A stretch of 64,000 nucleotides of DNA from Cryptomeria japonica (GCF_030272615.1 NC_081408.1:62740614-62804613), one strand, 5' to 3'; numbered from the stretch's first letter, positions 10,255 through 22,737 are shown. The notes: generated by a model from the sequence alone, not told the origin. Translations and numbers: made by a program.

Positions 10255-11251
10255 AATCTATATTTCAAAGTGACTAATGACGACATCTTGGTTATAGAAG
10301 TTTTTGTTCATGATATATTTTTTGGAGGAGAGGATTATGTAAAGGCTTTTCCTAAAAAGATGCAAGAAGAATTTGAAATGTCTATGATTGGGGAGATAAA
10401 ATTATTTTTAGGATTACAGATTTCACAAACTGATAAAGGTATATTCATAAATCAATCTAAGTACTTGAAGGAATTGCTAAAGAAATTTGGCATGGAAAAC
10501 TCTAAACCGGTAAGTACACCTATGACTACAACTGATGAACTATCATTGAAGGATGAATCAGCACCTATTAATCCAACAAGATACAAATCTATGATAGGAG
10601 GTTTATTGTATTTGACACAAACAAGACCTTATATTATGAATGCAGTATGTATTGTTTCAAGATTTCAGAGTAATCCTAAAGAAAATCATGAATCAATAGT
10701 GAAAAGGATTTTTCGGTATCTACAAGGCACAAAAAATCTTGGTTTATGGTATTCTAAAGATGAAAATTTTGATTTATGTGCATCTATATGCTAATTGGGC
10801 AAGAGATGTAGATGATAAAAAGAGCACCACCAATGGAGCATTCTTTCTTGGTAGTAAATTAATTTCTTGGTTGAGCAAGAAATAGAGTTGCACATCTTTA
10901 TCAACAACAAAATCATAATATGTTGCAACAACAACTAATTGTACCCAGGTATTATTGATTAAGCAAATGTTGAAGGACATAAAGGTAAAATGCAAAGAAC
11001 CTATAACCATTTACTGTGATAATATGGCAGCAATTGATATATCTAAGAATCTAGTATTTCACTCAAAAACTAAACATGTTTCTATCAAATTCAATTTTCT
11101 AAAAGAGAATGTTGAGGCAAAAGAAATGAAATTGCTTTATGTGAATACTAAAGAGCAGATTGCAGATATTTTTACTAAGCCTTTTCCTAAGGAAACTTTT
11201 GAGTATCTCATAGAGCAACTTGGGGTTATACCCCAACCGGTAGAGACTTAG
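10255..11251 (+). pseudogene. pol: P1 copia pol fragment: RT C-terminus and RNase H
   Basis: The frame enters reverse transcriptase at NLYFKVTNDDILVIEVF. The catalytic FVDD motif reads FVHD here, so the copy is enzymatically dead. The connection domain and RNase H follow, with a frameshift near 10790 and stops at about 10883 and 10915. The C-terminus (TKEQIADIFTKPFPKETFEYL) ends at TAG 11249. The closest relatives are C and M1 in this window. Confidence 0.9.
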
Positions 11252-11621
11252 ATAGTTGATGCTTGGCATCAAACTGACAAAATTAACAGAGAAATCATTT
11301 TTCAGCTTTGATGAGGAGAGCTACTTCTCAGGGGGAGTAGTTGGATAAATTGATAAGTTGGTATTTTGTAATGAGTTCTATGAACTATTTGAATCTGATT
11401 TTTGTATTGCTTTGGCATTTGATGTCAAAGAGGGAGAGACACATTATCTTTTGGGGAGACATTATTCCTTGGGGAGAGTTGTTACTCTTTGTATCTGTAT
11501 TTTGATTTCTCGTTAATGATCTCTTTTGGAGATTGTTGGGTTTTGGTTTTTGGTTTTTGGCATTTCTATTTTGGCACTTACATGGTTTTTCCATCTTGTG
11601 TTGCCATCAATGCCAAAGGGG

Positions 11622-11635
11622 GAGATTGTTGGTAT
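11622..11635 (+). other. P1 polypurine tract
   Basis: CCAAAGGGGGAGAT lies directly before the LTR start TGTTGG. It is repeated at 13880-13893 in the duplicated copy. Confidence 0.8.
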
Positions 11636-11899
11636 TTTGGATGTGTTGCACTGGTTTTATCATTGATGTCAACACTTGTCAATACTTATCAACACTTGAA
11701 GATCCTTGGTTATGTTCATTGGCATGTTCAATGACTTATGCACAGTCACCAATATCTGGTTCATCGATAGGTTATATTATTCACCGACACTAAAGATGAC
11801 ATAGAGATTACTTGGTTATGTCGAAGACATTGTTTGGACACTTTTTTATTGTGATTTGGTCATTGATCTAATTGGGTTTGCATATTTGATGTTACCTGT
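11636..11899 (+). mobile_element. P1 3' LTR, first 264 bp only
   Basis: Starts TGTTGGTATTTTGGATGTG after the polypurine tract and aligns with the start of C's LTR. It stops where M1's terminus TGTTAGGTCTTGG begins. A second copy lies at 13894-14157. Confidence 0.85.
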
Positions 11900-12964
11900 T
11901 GTTAGGTCTTGGTGACAACTAAGAGGGGGGAGCTGAATCAATTGTCTAATAAATTCAAACCAAAAACAACTTAACCAAAATTAATGCTTAATACCAGTAA
12001 ACCAAAACTTAATGTCTGTAGATAGTTTGTCAGTTAATTGCAATACTAGTAAAGATTAATGCATGAAACAGAAAGACAATAACATCCACAACACATAACA
12101 CCAATATTTGTACATGGAAACCTTGTAAGGGGAAAAGCCATGGTGGGAAGCCTTACCCAGAATTGGATGATACTACTATAGATAGTAAGTGTATACAAAT
12201 GGGGTCCGCACATGTAGAAAGGCCAAGCATTTAGAGCTCACTGCCCAATCACAAAATGAGAGTCACATTGACTACAATTGGATGGTTAAATCCAATGATG
12301 ATGTACTACTCAAAATAGCATCTTCATATGATGGATTTAGTACCGGTTTAGCTCTAATATGCCTTCTTCAAACCTTCCTTCAATCTTGAATGATGTCTGC
12401 GTGTATGGCTCTACTGATATTCTCCTATATTGAATTACAATCCCTCTACCATTCACATATCGATCTTACAAATAAGATATTGCATTTATACCATAACCTA
12501 AGACCAATTAAGTAGGTTAGCTCACTAAAAGATATTACAATAAAATCAATTACAAATAAAACAATGACCAATGCAATATCTGATTTAACATGTCGGCTTA
12601 ATGCATTTACAACAATAATAAATTATCTCCATATCATGTCATGTTGATCTGGAATAGATAAGCCTATCGATGCTTATCTTGGACCTATTTGTCGGTAACA
12701 ACAAATATGCAAAAATGAATATACCAATGAACAAATCTCCAAGACAAAGTGTCTAAACAATGTCTTTGACATAACCAAGTATTTTCCATGTCATTTGAAG
12801 TGCCGGTGAACAATATATCTTGTCAGTGAACCATATACCGATGACTATGCATAAGTCACTTACCAGTGAACATTGCTAATTCTCCAAGTGTTGATAGGTT
12901 GACCAGAGTTGATAAGTGTTGACATCAATGAAAAAACCATATCAACATATCCAAAATACCAACA
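11900..12964 (-). mobile_element. M1 3' LTR, copy 1 (1,065 bp)
   Basis: On the plus strand it runs from TGTTAGGTCTTGGTGAC to ...AAAATACCAACA, followed by the reversed polypurine tract ATCTCCCCCTTTGG (12965-12978). Short open frames in it occur in every copy of this LTR and show no coding signal. Confidence 0.85.
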
Positions 12965-13157
12965 ATCTCCCCCTTTGGCATTGATGGAAACACAAGATGG
13001 AAAAACCATCAAAGTGCCAAAATAAAAATGCCAAATACCAAAAACCAACAATCTCTCAAAAGAGATCATACAGAGAGTAATCAATCTTTCCTAAAATAAG
13101 AATCTCTCCTTATAGGAGTAACATGTGTTTTTCCATATCAATCTCCCCCACTTTGAC

Positions 13158-15415
13158 ATCAACAACAAAATCATAATATGTTGCAACAACAACTAATTGT
13201 ACCCAGGTATTATTGATTAAGCAAATGTTGAAGGACATAAAGGTAAAATGCAAAGAACCTATTACCATTTAATGTGATAATATGGCAGCAATTGATATAT
13301 CTAAGAATCTGGTATTTCACTCAAAAACTAAACATGTTTCTATCAAATTCAATTTTCTAAAAGAGAATGTTGAGGCAAAAGAAATGAAATTGCTTTATGT
13401 GAATACTAAAGAGCAGATTGTAGATATTTTTACTAAGCCTTTTCCTAAGGAAACTTTTGAGTATCTCATAGAGAAACTTGGGGTTATACCCCAACCGGTA
13501 GAGACTTAGATAGTTGATGCTTGGCATCAAACTGACAAAATTAACAGAGAAATCATTTTTCAGCTTTGATGAGGAGAGCTACTTCTCAGGGGGAGTAGTT
13601 GGATAAATTGATAAGTTGGTATTTTGTAATGAGTTCTATGAACTATTTGAATCTAATTTTTGTATTGCTTTGGCATTTGATGTCAAAGAGGGAGAGACAC
13701 ATTATCTTTTGGGGAGACATTATTCCTTGGGGAGAGTTGTTACTCTTTGTATCTGTATTTTGATTTCTTGTTAATGATCTGTTTTGGAGATTGTTGGTTT
13801 TTGGTTTTTGGTTTTTGGCATTTCTATTTTGGCACTTACATGGTTTTTCCATCTTCTGTTGCCATCAATGCCAAAGGGGGAGATTGTTGGTATTTTGGAT
13901 GTGTTACACTGGTTTTATCATTGATGTCAACACTTGTCAATACTTATCAACACTTGAAGATCCTTGGTTATGTTCATCGGCATGTTCAATGACTTATGCA
14001 CAGTCACCAATATGTGGTTCATCGACAGGTTATATTATTCACCGACACTAAGGATGACATAGAGATTACTTGGTTATGTCGAAGACATTGTTTGGACACT
14101 TTTTTATTGTGATTTGGTCATTCATCTAATTGGGTTTGCATATTTGATGTTACCTATTGTTAGGTCTTGGTGACAACTAAGAGGGGGGACCTGAATCAGT
14201 TGTCTAATAAATTCAAACCAAAAACAACTTAACCAAAATTAATGCTTAATACTGGTAAACCAAAACTTAATGTCGGTAGACAGTTTGTCAGTTAATTGCA
14301 ATACTAGTAAATATTAATGCATGAAATAGAAAGACAATAACATCCACAACACATAACACCAATATTTGTACGTGGAAACCCTGTAAGGGGAAAAGCCACG
14401 ATGGGAAACCTTACCCAGAATTGGATGATAGTACTATAGATAGTAAGTGTATACAAATGGGGTTCGCACATGTAGAAAGGCCAAGCATCTAGAGCTCACT
14501 GCTCAATCACAAAATGAGAGTCACACTGACTACAATTGGATGGTTAAATCCAGTGATGATGTACTACTCAAAATAGCATCTTCATATGATGGATTCAGTA
14601 CCGGTTTAGCTCTGATATGCCTTCTTTAAACCTTCCTTCAATCTTCAATGATGTCTGCATGTATGGCTCTACTGATATTCTCCTATATCGAATTTCAATC
14701 CCTCTACCATTGGCATATCGATCTTACAAATAAGATATTGCATTTATACCATCACCTAAGACCAATTAAGTAGGTCGGCTCACTAAAAGATATTACAATA
14801 AAATCAATTACAAATAAAACAATGACCAATGCAATATCTAATTTAACATGTTGGCTTAATGCATTTACAACAATAATAAATCATCTCCATATCATGTCAT
14901 GTTGATCTGGAATAGATAAGCCTATCGATGCTTATCTTGGACCTATTTGTCGGTAACAACAAATATGCAAAAATGAATATACAAATGAACAAATCTCCAA
15001 GACAAAGTGTCTGAACAATGTCTTTGACATAACCAAGTATTTTCCATGTCATTTGAAGTGTCGGTGAACAATATATCTTGTCGGTGAACCATATACTGAT
15101 GACTATGCATAAGTCACTTACCGGTGAACATTGCTAATTCTCCGAGTGCTGATAGGTTGACCAGAGTTGATAAGTGTTGACATCAATGAAAAAACCATAT
15201 CAACATATCCAAAATACCAACAATCTCCCCCTTTGGTATTGATGGCAACATAAGATGGAAAAACCATCAAAGTGCCAAAACATAAATGCCAAATACCAAA
15301 AACCAACAATCTCTCATAAGAGATCATACAGAGAGTAATCAATCTTTCCTAAAATAAGAATCTCTCCTTATAGGAGTAACATGTGTTTTTCCATATCAAT
15401 CTCCCCCCCTTTGAC
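13158..15415. repeat. 2,258-bp tandem duplication, copy 2
   Basis: A second copy of 10900-13157, with about five substitutions in the first 350 bases and no large indels seen. The unit spans the junction of two oppositely oriented elements, so the duplication arose after M1 inserted into P1. The inner junction joins M1's minus-strand 3' region to P1's plus-strand RNase H at ATCAA. Confidence 0.9.
14158..15222 (-). mobile_element. M1 3' LTR, copy 2 (within tandem duplication)
   Basis: Same structure as 11900-12964, shifted by 2,258 bases. The polypurine tract ATCTCCCCCTTTGG (reversed) follows at 15223-15236. This copy is the one contiguous with the rest of M1. Confidence 0.85.
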
Positions 15416-15569
15416 ATCAAATTCCAAAGCAATACAGAACCCATGTTCAAATACAAAATACCAACTTATTCAGTATAGCAACTACTCCCCCTGAGAAGTA
15501 GCTCTCCTTATCAAAGTTGGAGTAAAAGATTTCTCTGTTAGTTTTTTCAGTTGATGAAAAACATCAACT

Positions 15570-16061
15570 ATTTAATCTCTATCAGTGAGGGTCTGACCCC
15601 AAGCTGATCTCTGAGATATTCAAAAGTCTCCTTAGGCAAAGTCTTAGTGAAAATATCTTCAATCTACTCTTAACTATTTACATAAACTAGATTTACTTCT
15701 TTTGCTTCAACATTGTCTTTTGGAAAATTCAGTTTGATAGAGACATGTTTAGTTTTGGAATGTAGTACCAGATTCTTAAATATATCAATTGTTGTTGTAT
15801 TATCACAATAGATAGTTATAGGTTCCTTGTATTTTACCTTATGTCCTTCAACATTTTCTTCAGCCATAATACATGTGTACAATTTAATTGTTGCTGCAAC
15901 ATATTCTGATTTTGCTGTTGATAAAGATGTGCAACTTTGTTTCTTACTCAACCAAGAAATTAATCTCCTTCCAAGGAAAAATGGTCCGCCAATGGTTCTT
16001 TTTCTGTCATCTACATTTCCTACTGAATTTGCATCTATGTATGCACATAATTCAAAGTTTT
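15570..16061 (-). pseudogene. pol: M1 copia RNase H, C-terminal part
   Basis: The minus strand reads from NFELCAYIDANSVG through the SWLSKKQSCTSLSTAKSEY and ITIYCDNTTTIDI motifs to the DIFTK...FEYLRDQLGV tail near 15570. Stops and frame damage lie around 15665. The break at 16061 is the C insertion; the protein continues at 22738. Confidence 0.85.
16057..16061. repeat. Target site duplication of C, left (GTTTT)
   Basis: GTTTT precedes C's TGTTGG and recurs at 22738-22742 right after C's terminal CCTACA. Confidence 0.9.
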
Positions 16062-17121
16062 TGTTGGTATTTTGGTATGGTTTTGTCTTTGATGTCAACA
16101 CCTGCTAAATACACCTACTTTGGAGATCCAGCAACATTCACTGGCAATCAGTAAACTGTTCAAACAATCACCGGTATATGGTCAACCGGCAGGATATAAT
16201 GTTCACTGGTACCTGCAATGACATGGAAGACACTTGGTAATGTCAAAGACATCATGTGGACACTTTTCTTTGAAGTAATAATCATTGATATATTCTAATT
16301 TGCATATCTGCTTTTACCAGCAAATAGGTCCAGGTTATCTAGGGTTACACTAGCAGGTTTATCTTTTCCAGATCAGCATGGCACGCTATGGAGATGATTT
16401 ATTATTGTTGTAAATGCATTAAGTCGACATGTTCAATCGGTTATTGCATCGGATATTCTATTATTTATAAAATGTTTTATTGTAATATCTTGTAGAGCCG
16501 ACCTACTAAAATTGGTCTTAGGGTATGGTATAAATGTAAGATCTTATTTGTAAGATCAAGTGTGGGATGTGAAAAAGATTTAAGGAAGGATATATGTGAG
16601 ATCAAGCAGAGATATACATGAAGACATCATTTGAAGGTGAAGTTAGGTTTTTGTAGAAGCATATTGGCATTACACTGGTACTGAATCTAGCATATGAAGA
16701 TGCTATTTTGTGCAGTACATTCTCATTGGATTTAACCATCCAACTATAGTCAGTGTGACTCCCATTTTTGTTTGAGCAGTGAGCTCTAGGCTGTTGGCCT
16801 TTCTGCATGTGCAAACCCCTCTTTGTACACTTACTATTTGGAGTAGTATCATCTGATTGTGGGTAAGGTATCCCACCGTGGTTTTTCCCCTTACAGGGTT
16901 TCCATGTACAAATATTTGTGTCATGTGTTGTGGATGACTTTGTGCTTATGTTTCATGCATTAATTCTTACCGGTATAGCAATTTTCTGTTAACACTGTTT
17001 ACCGGCATACTTAACTATCTTACCGGTACTAAGCATTAAGTTGGTTAATAAGATTTTGGTTTGAATTTACTAGACAACTGATTCACCCCACCCCCTCTCT
17101 CAGTTGTCCCCAGGACCTACA
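16062..17121 (+). mobile_element. C 5' LTR (1,060 bp)
   Basis: Runs from TGTTGGTATTTTGGTATGG to ...CAGGACCTACA and is followed at once by the primer site. It contains a TATA-like motif at 16529-16535. Confidence 0.9.
16529..16535 (+). promoter_or_regulatory. Candidate TATA box in C 5' LTR
   Basis: TATAAAT in the context GGTATGGTATAAATGTAAG. The same motif sits at the matching place in C3's LTR (63147-63153), which supports it as a conserved promoter element. Confidence 0.45.
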
Positions 17122-17123
17122 AT

Positions 17124-17135
17124 TGGTATCAGAGC
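17124..17135 (+). other. C primer binding site (initiator-Met tRNA)
   Basis: TGGTATCAGAGC is the classic plant copia primer site complementary to initiator methionine tRNA. It starts two bases after the LTR. Confidence 0.95.
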
Positions 17136-17179
17136 CTAGTCCTCTTTCTTGTAGAAGTTTAACAACTTGAGGAGATCCA

Positions 17180-20100
17180 ATGTCTACTAATTATTTCAGA
17201 AAGGATAGTCCTTAACTTGATGGAACCAACTATGGAATATGGAAAATCAGAATGGAGACACATCTGAATTGCATTAGTAAAGACATCTAGGAAGTTACTA
17301 AGAATGGTTATAATAATGTTGTAGCTGGTTAGCCTACTCCTATCACCTTAGCTAAAGATGAAGAAAATGATTGCAAAGCAAGAGAAGCACTTTTGAACGC
17401 ATTATCAGATCAAAAAATCATGGGGTTATCAGATAGATCTACTGCAAAAGCTATTTGGGATCATTTAGAAACACTGAATGAAGGGGATTCCACAGTCAAA
17501 ATTGCAAAACTTGAAAGCTTTCGAGTCAGGTATGAACATCTGAAAATGGAAGAAGATGAAAGAATTTCTGCTTTTATGGAAAGAGTAAATGAAATTGTTT
17601 TAGGTATCAAATGTTGTGGAGGAACCTTGAGTGAAGATGAGATGTTTCAAAAATCTTAAGAGGTTTGCCACCGGCATATAAAATGAAGGTTACTGCTATT
17701 AATGAGTTGAGAACAATGCCTAATACATTAGTAACTAGGGATACATTGATTGGAAAACTTTCAGCTTTTGAAATTGAGGAATTTGGTCCTATTGCTACTA
17801 TAAAAACTGATTTGGCCTTCAAAGCATCAATATCATCTGACAAATTAGACTGGAGATCCTTTTATGCAAGAGAACTTGAAGAAACCAGGAAGGAGAATGA
17901 AGAGCTTGAAGAACTTGAAGCATTATTTGCAAGAAAAATGCCAAAAGGTCCAATTGGAAGTAAGTATGAAGGTAAATCACCCTTTAAATGTTTCAACTGC
18001 AATAAGATTGGTCATATGGCTTCAAGATGCCCTGATAGACATGCTAGACTAAGAGAAGAAGCTAGAAGGACATATAAACCTAATCCTGAATATCAGAGAT
18101 ACAGATTTAAGAAAAACAAAGATAAATCTTGTTACATTGCTGATGAAGGTGTGACTGATGATTCTGATGAGGATCCAGCAGACAATGGATGGGTCTTTGT
18201 TGCTATAACAGAAGATCAACTGGTACCTATTGCTCAGCCAGTAGAACAAGCCCTAGCAGCTAAAGTGGAATCAAAGGATGAATGGATTATTGACTCAAGA
18301 TGCTCACATCACATGATTGGAGACAAAGGTAAATTCTTGAACTTTCAAGAATACAATGGAGGTTTAGTAAGATTCGGAGATGACAAAGCCTATTCAATCA
18401 AAGGTAAGGGTTCAATATCTCTTGATGGTAAACATAACACTGACAATGTTTACTATGTTGAAAGATTAAAACATAATCTTTTAAGTGTTGGTCAATTAGT
18501 TGAGAACGGTTTTTAGTTACAATTTAAAAATGGAAAATGTAAAATCATGAATAGAACTAGTTTGGAAATTGCAACCGGTAATCAGACTAGAGGCAATATC
18601 TTTCATTTGAATAACAGTGAAAAGGCATGCTTAATTGCACATATATAAGAAAGTTGGCTATGGCATAAAAGACTATGTCATGTAAATTTTGATTGTATGG
18701 TAAAAATCAGTACATCTAAGGCAGTTAGAGATCTACCTAAAATTGTGAAACCTCATAATACAATTTCCAAGGAATGTCAATTTGGAAAACAAGTTAGAGC
18801 TAGTTTCAAAAGTATTCCAGAAAAATCCAATAATGCTCTTGATTTAATTCACACTGATTTATGTGGTCTGGCTAGAACTAAAACCTTATAAGGTGATAGA
18901 TATTTCATGCTAATTATTGATGATTATTCTAGAATGTGTTGGGTTACTTTCCTCAAAGAAAAATCAGAAGCACTTGGGAAGTTCAAACTATTTAAAGCAA
19001 TGGTTGAAAATGAAACCGGTAAGAAAATTAAATGTTTAAGATCAGATCAAGGAGGAGAATTCACATCTAGATATTTTAATACATTCTCTAAAGTAAATGG
19101 AATCAAAAGATAGTTATCAGCACCTTAGACACCACAACAGAATGGAGTTGTTGAAAGGAAAAATAGAACTATTTTGGATGCAGCAAGAAGTATGTTATCA
19201 AAAGAAAATCTACCACATGTGTACTAGAGAGAGGCAGTAAGCACTGTTGTCTGTGCATTCAACAAATTTCACATCAAAGGTGAAACCGGTAAGACCCCTC
19301 ATGAACTATGGTTTGGTAATACTCCCACTCTTAAGTATTTCAGAATTTTTTGAAGTAAATGTTATATTAGAAGAGATGAGTATATTGGCAAGTTTGATCC
19401 TAGAAGTGATGAAGGAATATTTCTTGGTTATTCATCTAAGAGTAAAGCTTATAGATGTTTTAATAAAAGATTACAAAAAATTGTTGAGAGTACAAATGTA
19501 AAGCTTGATGAACAATTACAAGTAACTTCAAGGTATATAGACTCTAAACCAGTGACAGAAATTATGACAAATCAACCAACAGTAAATCCACCGGTACAGA
19601 ATGATGATCCAGTTACTCCGGTATCATCAGAGGATACCACAGTAATTGAAGAACAACGACAGACTAAGACACCCTGGTATGTAAGACTGAATCATTCTGA
19701 AGATCAGATAATTGGAAGCAAATTTAAAGGAGTCATGACAAGAGGAAGATTGGCAAATGAAGAGGTATGTCTTATTTCTCAAATTGAACCATTATCTATC
19801 AATGAGGCATGTGAAGATAAATTCTGGATTAAAGCTATGGGAAAAGAATTAGGACAAATTGAGAAAAATAATACTTGGACATTAGTTCCCCGGCTTGAAA
19901 ATAAGAATATAATTGGAACCAAATGGGTATTTAGAAACAAACTCAATGAAGATGGTAAGGTTGTTAGGAATAAAGAAAGACTAGTGTGTAAGGGATAGTC
20001 TCAAAAAGAAGGAGATGATTATAATGAAACCTTTGCACTGGTAGCCAAAATTGAGGTAGTTAGATTATTCTTGGCCTTTGCAACTCACAAGGATTACAAA

Positions 20101-21317
20101 GTTTATCAAATGGATATTAAATGTGCATTTTTGAATGGAGATCTTGAAGAAGAAGGCTATATTGAACAACCTGATGGATTTTCTTTAACAGATAACAATG
20201 ATATGGTTTGCAGATTAAGAAAGGCTCTGTATGGACTAAAACAAGCTCCAAGAGCCTGGTATGCAAGATTGGATAAGTATCTTTTAAAAATTGGTTTTAC
20301 TAAAGGAAATGCAGATAGCAATTTATATTACAAAGTAACTAATGATGACATCTTGATTATGGAAGTATTTGTTGATGATATCATCTCTAGAGGAGAAGAT
20401 GGTTTATGCAAAGAATTTTCTCTTAAAATGCAGCATGAATTTGAAATGTCTATGATTGGAGAAATAAAATTCTTTTTAGGATTGCAGATTTTATAGACTA
20501 ATAAAGACATATTTTTGAGTCAATCTAAGTACTTGAAAGAACTACTCAAGAAATTTGGGATGGAGAACTCTAAGCCGGTAAGCAAACCTATGACTACAAA
20601 TGACAAATTATCTCAAAGGAATGAATCTACACTTGTTAATCCAGCTAGATACAAATCTATGATAGGAGGTTTACTATATTTGACACAAACCAGACCTGAT
20701 ATTATGAATGTAGTATGTATAGTTTCTAGATTTCAGAGTAATCCCAAGGAAAATCATGAATCAATAGTAAAAAGGATTTTCCGGTACTTACAAGGCACAA
20801 CAAATCTTGGATTATGGCATCCTAAAGATGAAAATTTTGATCTATATGCATACACAGATGCAAATTGGGTAGGAGATGTGGATGATAGAAAGAGCACCAC
20901 TGGAGGAGCATTCTTTCTTGGAAAGAGATTAGTTTCTTGGTTAAGAAATAGAGTTGTACATCTTTATCAACAGTAGAATCAGAATATGTTGCAGCAACAA
21001 CAAACTATACATAGGTACTTTGGCTTAAGCAAATGTTGAAAGACATTAAGGTAAAATGCAAGGAACCTATTACTATATATTGTGATAACACTGCAGCAAT
21101 TGATATATCTAAGAATCCAGTATTACATTCTAAAATAAAACATGTTTCTATCAAACTAAATTTTCTAACAAAAAATGTTGAAGAAAAGGAAATAAAACTG
21201 GTTTATGTGAATACTAAAGAATAGCTTGCAGATATTTTTACAAAACCTTTGCCTAAGGAAAATTTTGAGTATCTCAGAGATCAGCTCGGAGTCTTACCTC
21301 CACCAATAGAGACTTAG
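17180..21317 (+). pseudogene. gag-pol: C copia gag-pol polyprotein, degenerate
   Basis: Gag starts at ATG 17180 (MSTNYFRKDSP) and has UBN2-type Gag features (KAIWDHLETLNEGD). A CCHC zinc knuckle CFNCNKIGHMASRC lies near 17990. The protease motif reads DSRCSHH at 18292, where DSGCS is usual. Integrase follows with DLCG, CLRSDQGGEF and NGVVERKNR (about 18850-19170). Reverse transcriptase has QMDIKCAFLNGDL and FVDD (about 20110-20380). RNase H (TDANWVGDVDD) ends at 21317. Breaks include TAA near 17215, TAG at 17288, a frameshift near 17650, TAG near 18514 and 19111, TAG near 19996, TAG near 20494 and a frameshift near 20945. Unlike E1/E2, the stops do not all fit C-to-T change. Confidence 0.95.
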
Positions 21318-21678
21318 ACAGTTGATGATTGTCATCAACCTACAGAATTAAATGGACAAATCTTTTATTCCGGTATTTGATAAGGAAGCTACTTCTCAGT
21401 GGGAGTAGTTGGTACATTAAATTGGTTGGTATTTTGTATGAACTTAACCTTGACTTTGGCATTTGATGTCAAAGGGGGAGAGATATATGGAAAAACATTA
21501 AGGAAAGATATATGAAAAATGCATTATCTTTTTGAGGAGAGATTGGTATTGAAAATAAATCTTTGAATAAACACATATTACTCCCAGGGGGAGAATTGGT
21601 TTTTGTACTTGGCATTTCTATTTTGGCACTTTGATGGTTTTTCCATCTTGTGTTGCCATCAATGCCAAAGGGGGAGAT
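21318..21678 (+). other. C 3' untranslated region with repeated polypurine runs
   Basis: No coding signal. AAAGGGGGAGAGA occurs near 21472, AGGGGGAGAA near 21588 and the true polypurine tract CCAAAGGGGGAGAT at 21665-21678, directly before the 3' LTR. P1 and P2 show the same habit. Confidence 0.7.
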
Positions 21679-22737
21679 TGTTGGTATTTTGGTATGTTTT
21701 TGTCATTGATGTCAACACTTGCTAAATACACCTACTTTAGAGATCCAACAACATTCACCGGCAATCAGTAAATTGTTCAAACAATCACCGGTATATGGTC
21801 AACTGGTAGGATATAATGTTCATCGGTACCTGCAATGACATGGAAGACACTTGGTAATGTCGAAGACATCATGTGGACACTTTTCTTTGAAGTAATAATC
21901 ATTGATATATTCTTATTTGCATATCTAATTTTACTGACAAATATGTTCAGGTTATCTAGGGTTACACTGGCAGGTTTATCTTTTCCAGATCAGCATGGCA
22001 TGCTATGGAGATGATTTATTATTGTTGTAAATGCATTAAGCCGACATGTTCAATCAGTTATTGCATCGAATATTGTATTATTTGTAAAATGTTTTATTGT
22101 AATATCTTGTAGAGTCGAGCTACTAAAATTGGTCTTAGGGTATCATATAAATGTAAGATCTTATTTGTAAAATCAAGTGTGGAGTGCAAAAAAGATTTAA
22201 GGAAGGATATATGTGAGATCAAGTAGAGATATACACGAAGACATCATTTGAAGGTGAAGTTAGGTTTTTGTAGAAGCATATCAGCATTACACCAGTACTG
22301 AATCCAACATATGAAGATGCTATTTTGTGCAGTACATTCTCATTGGATTTAACCATCCAACTGTAGTCAGTGTGACTCCCATTTGTGTTTGAGCAGTGAG
22401 CTCTAGGCTGTTGGCCTTTCTGCATGTGCAGACCCCTCTTTGTACACTTACTATCTGCAGTAGTATCATCTGATTGTGGGTAAGGTTTCAAACCATGGTT
22501 TTTCCCCTTATAGGGTTTCCACGTAAAAATATCTGTGTCATGTGTTGTGGATGACTTTGTGCTTATGTTTCATGCATTAATTCTTACCGGTATAGCAATT
22601 TTCTGTTAACACTGTTTACCGGCATACTTAGCTATCTTACTGGGACTAAGCATTAAGCTGGTTAATTAGATTTTGGTTTGAATTTACTAGACAACTGATT
22701 CACCCCCCCCCCATCTCAGTTGTCCCTAGGACCTACA
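21679..22737 (+). mobile_element. C 3' LTR (1,059 bp)
   Basis: Begins TGTTGGTATTTTGGTATG after the polypurine tract and ends ...CCTAGGACCTACA before GTTTT (22738-22742). Confidence 0.9.

Larger units (their letters stand above)
10255..11899 (+). mobile_element. P1: copia element remnant (RT to partial 3' LTR)
   Basis: The left edge is the E1 insertion; the right edge is the M1 insertion 264 bases into P1's 3' LTR. It holds the 3' part of pol, a 3' untranslated region with two polypurine-like runs, the true polypurine tract (11622-11635) and the LTR start TGTTGGTATTTTGG at 11636. The segment from 10900 rightwards is duplicated. Confidence 0.85.
10900..13157. repeat. 2,258-bp tandem duplication, copy 1
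   Basis: Contains the P1 RNase H end, P1 polypurine tract, 264 bp of P1 LTR, the whole M1 3' LTR and part of M1's 3' region. The same order repeats from 13158 at a constant 2,258-base offset. The unit starts at the pentamer ATCAA (10900), which recurs at 13158 and 15416. Confidence 0.9.
16062..22737 (+). mobile_element. C: complete copia LTR retrotransposon
   Basis: LTRs 16062-17121 and 21679-22737, primer site TGGTATCAGAGC (17124-17135), gag-pol 17180-21317, polypurine tract 21665-21678, target duplication GTTTT. The two LTRs differ at roughly 17 sites in their first 300 bases, so the insertion is fairly old. Gag-pol carries many stops and frameshifts. Confidence 0.95.

Noticed and set aside
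11385-11793. Small frames that recur at 13643-14051
   Set aside because: They recur only because of the 2,258-bp duplication and lie in copia 3' untranslated and LTR DNA.
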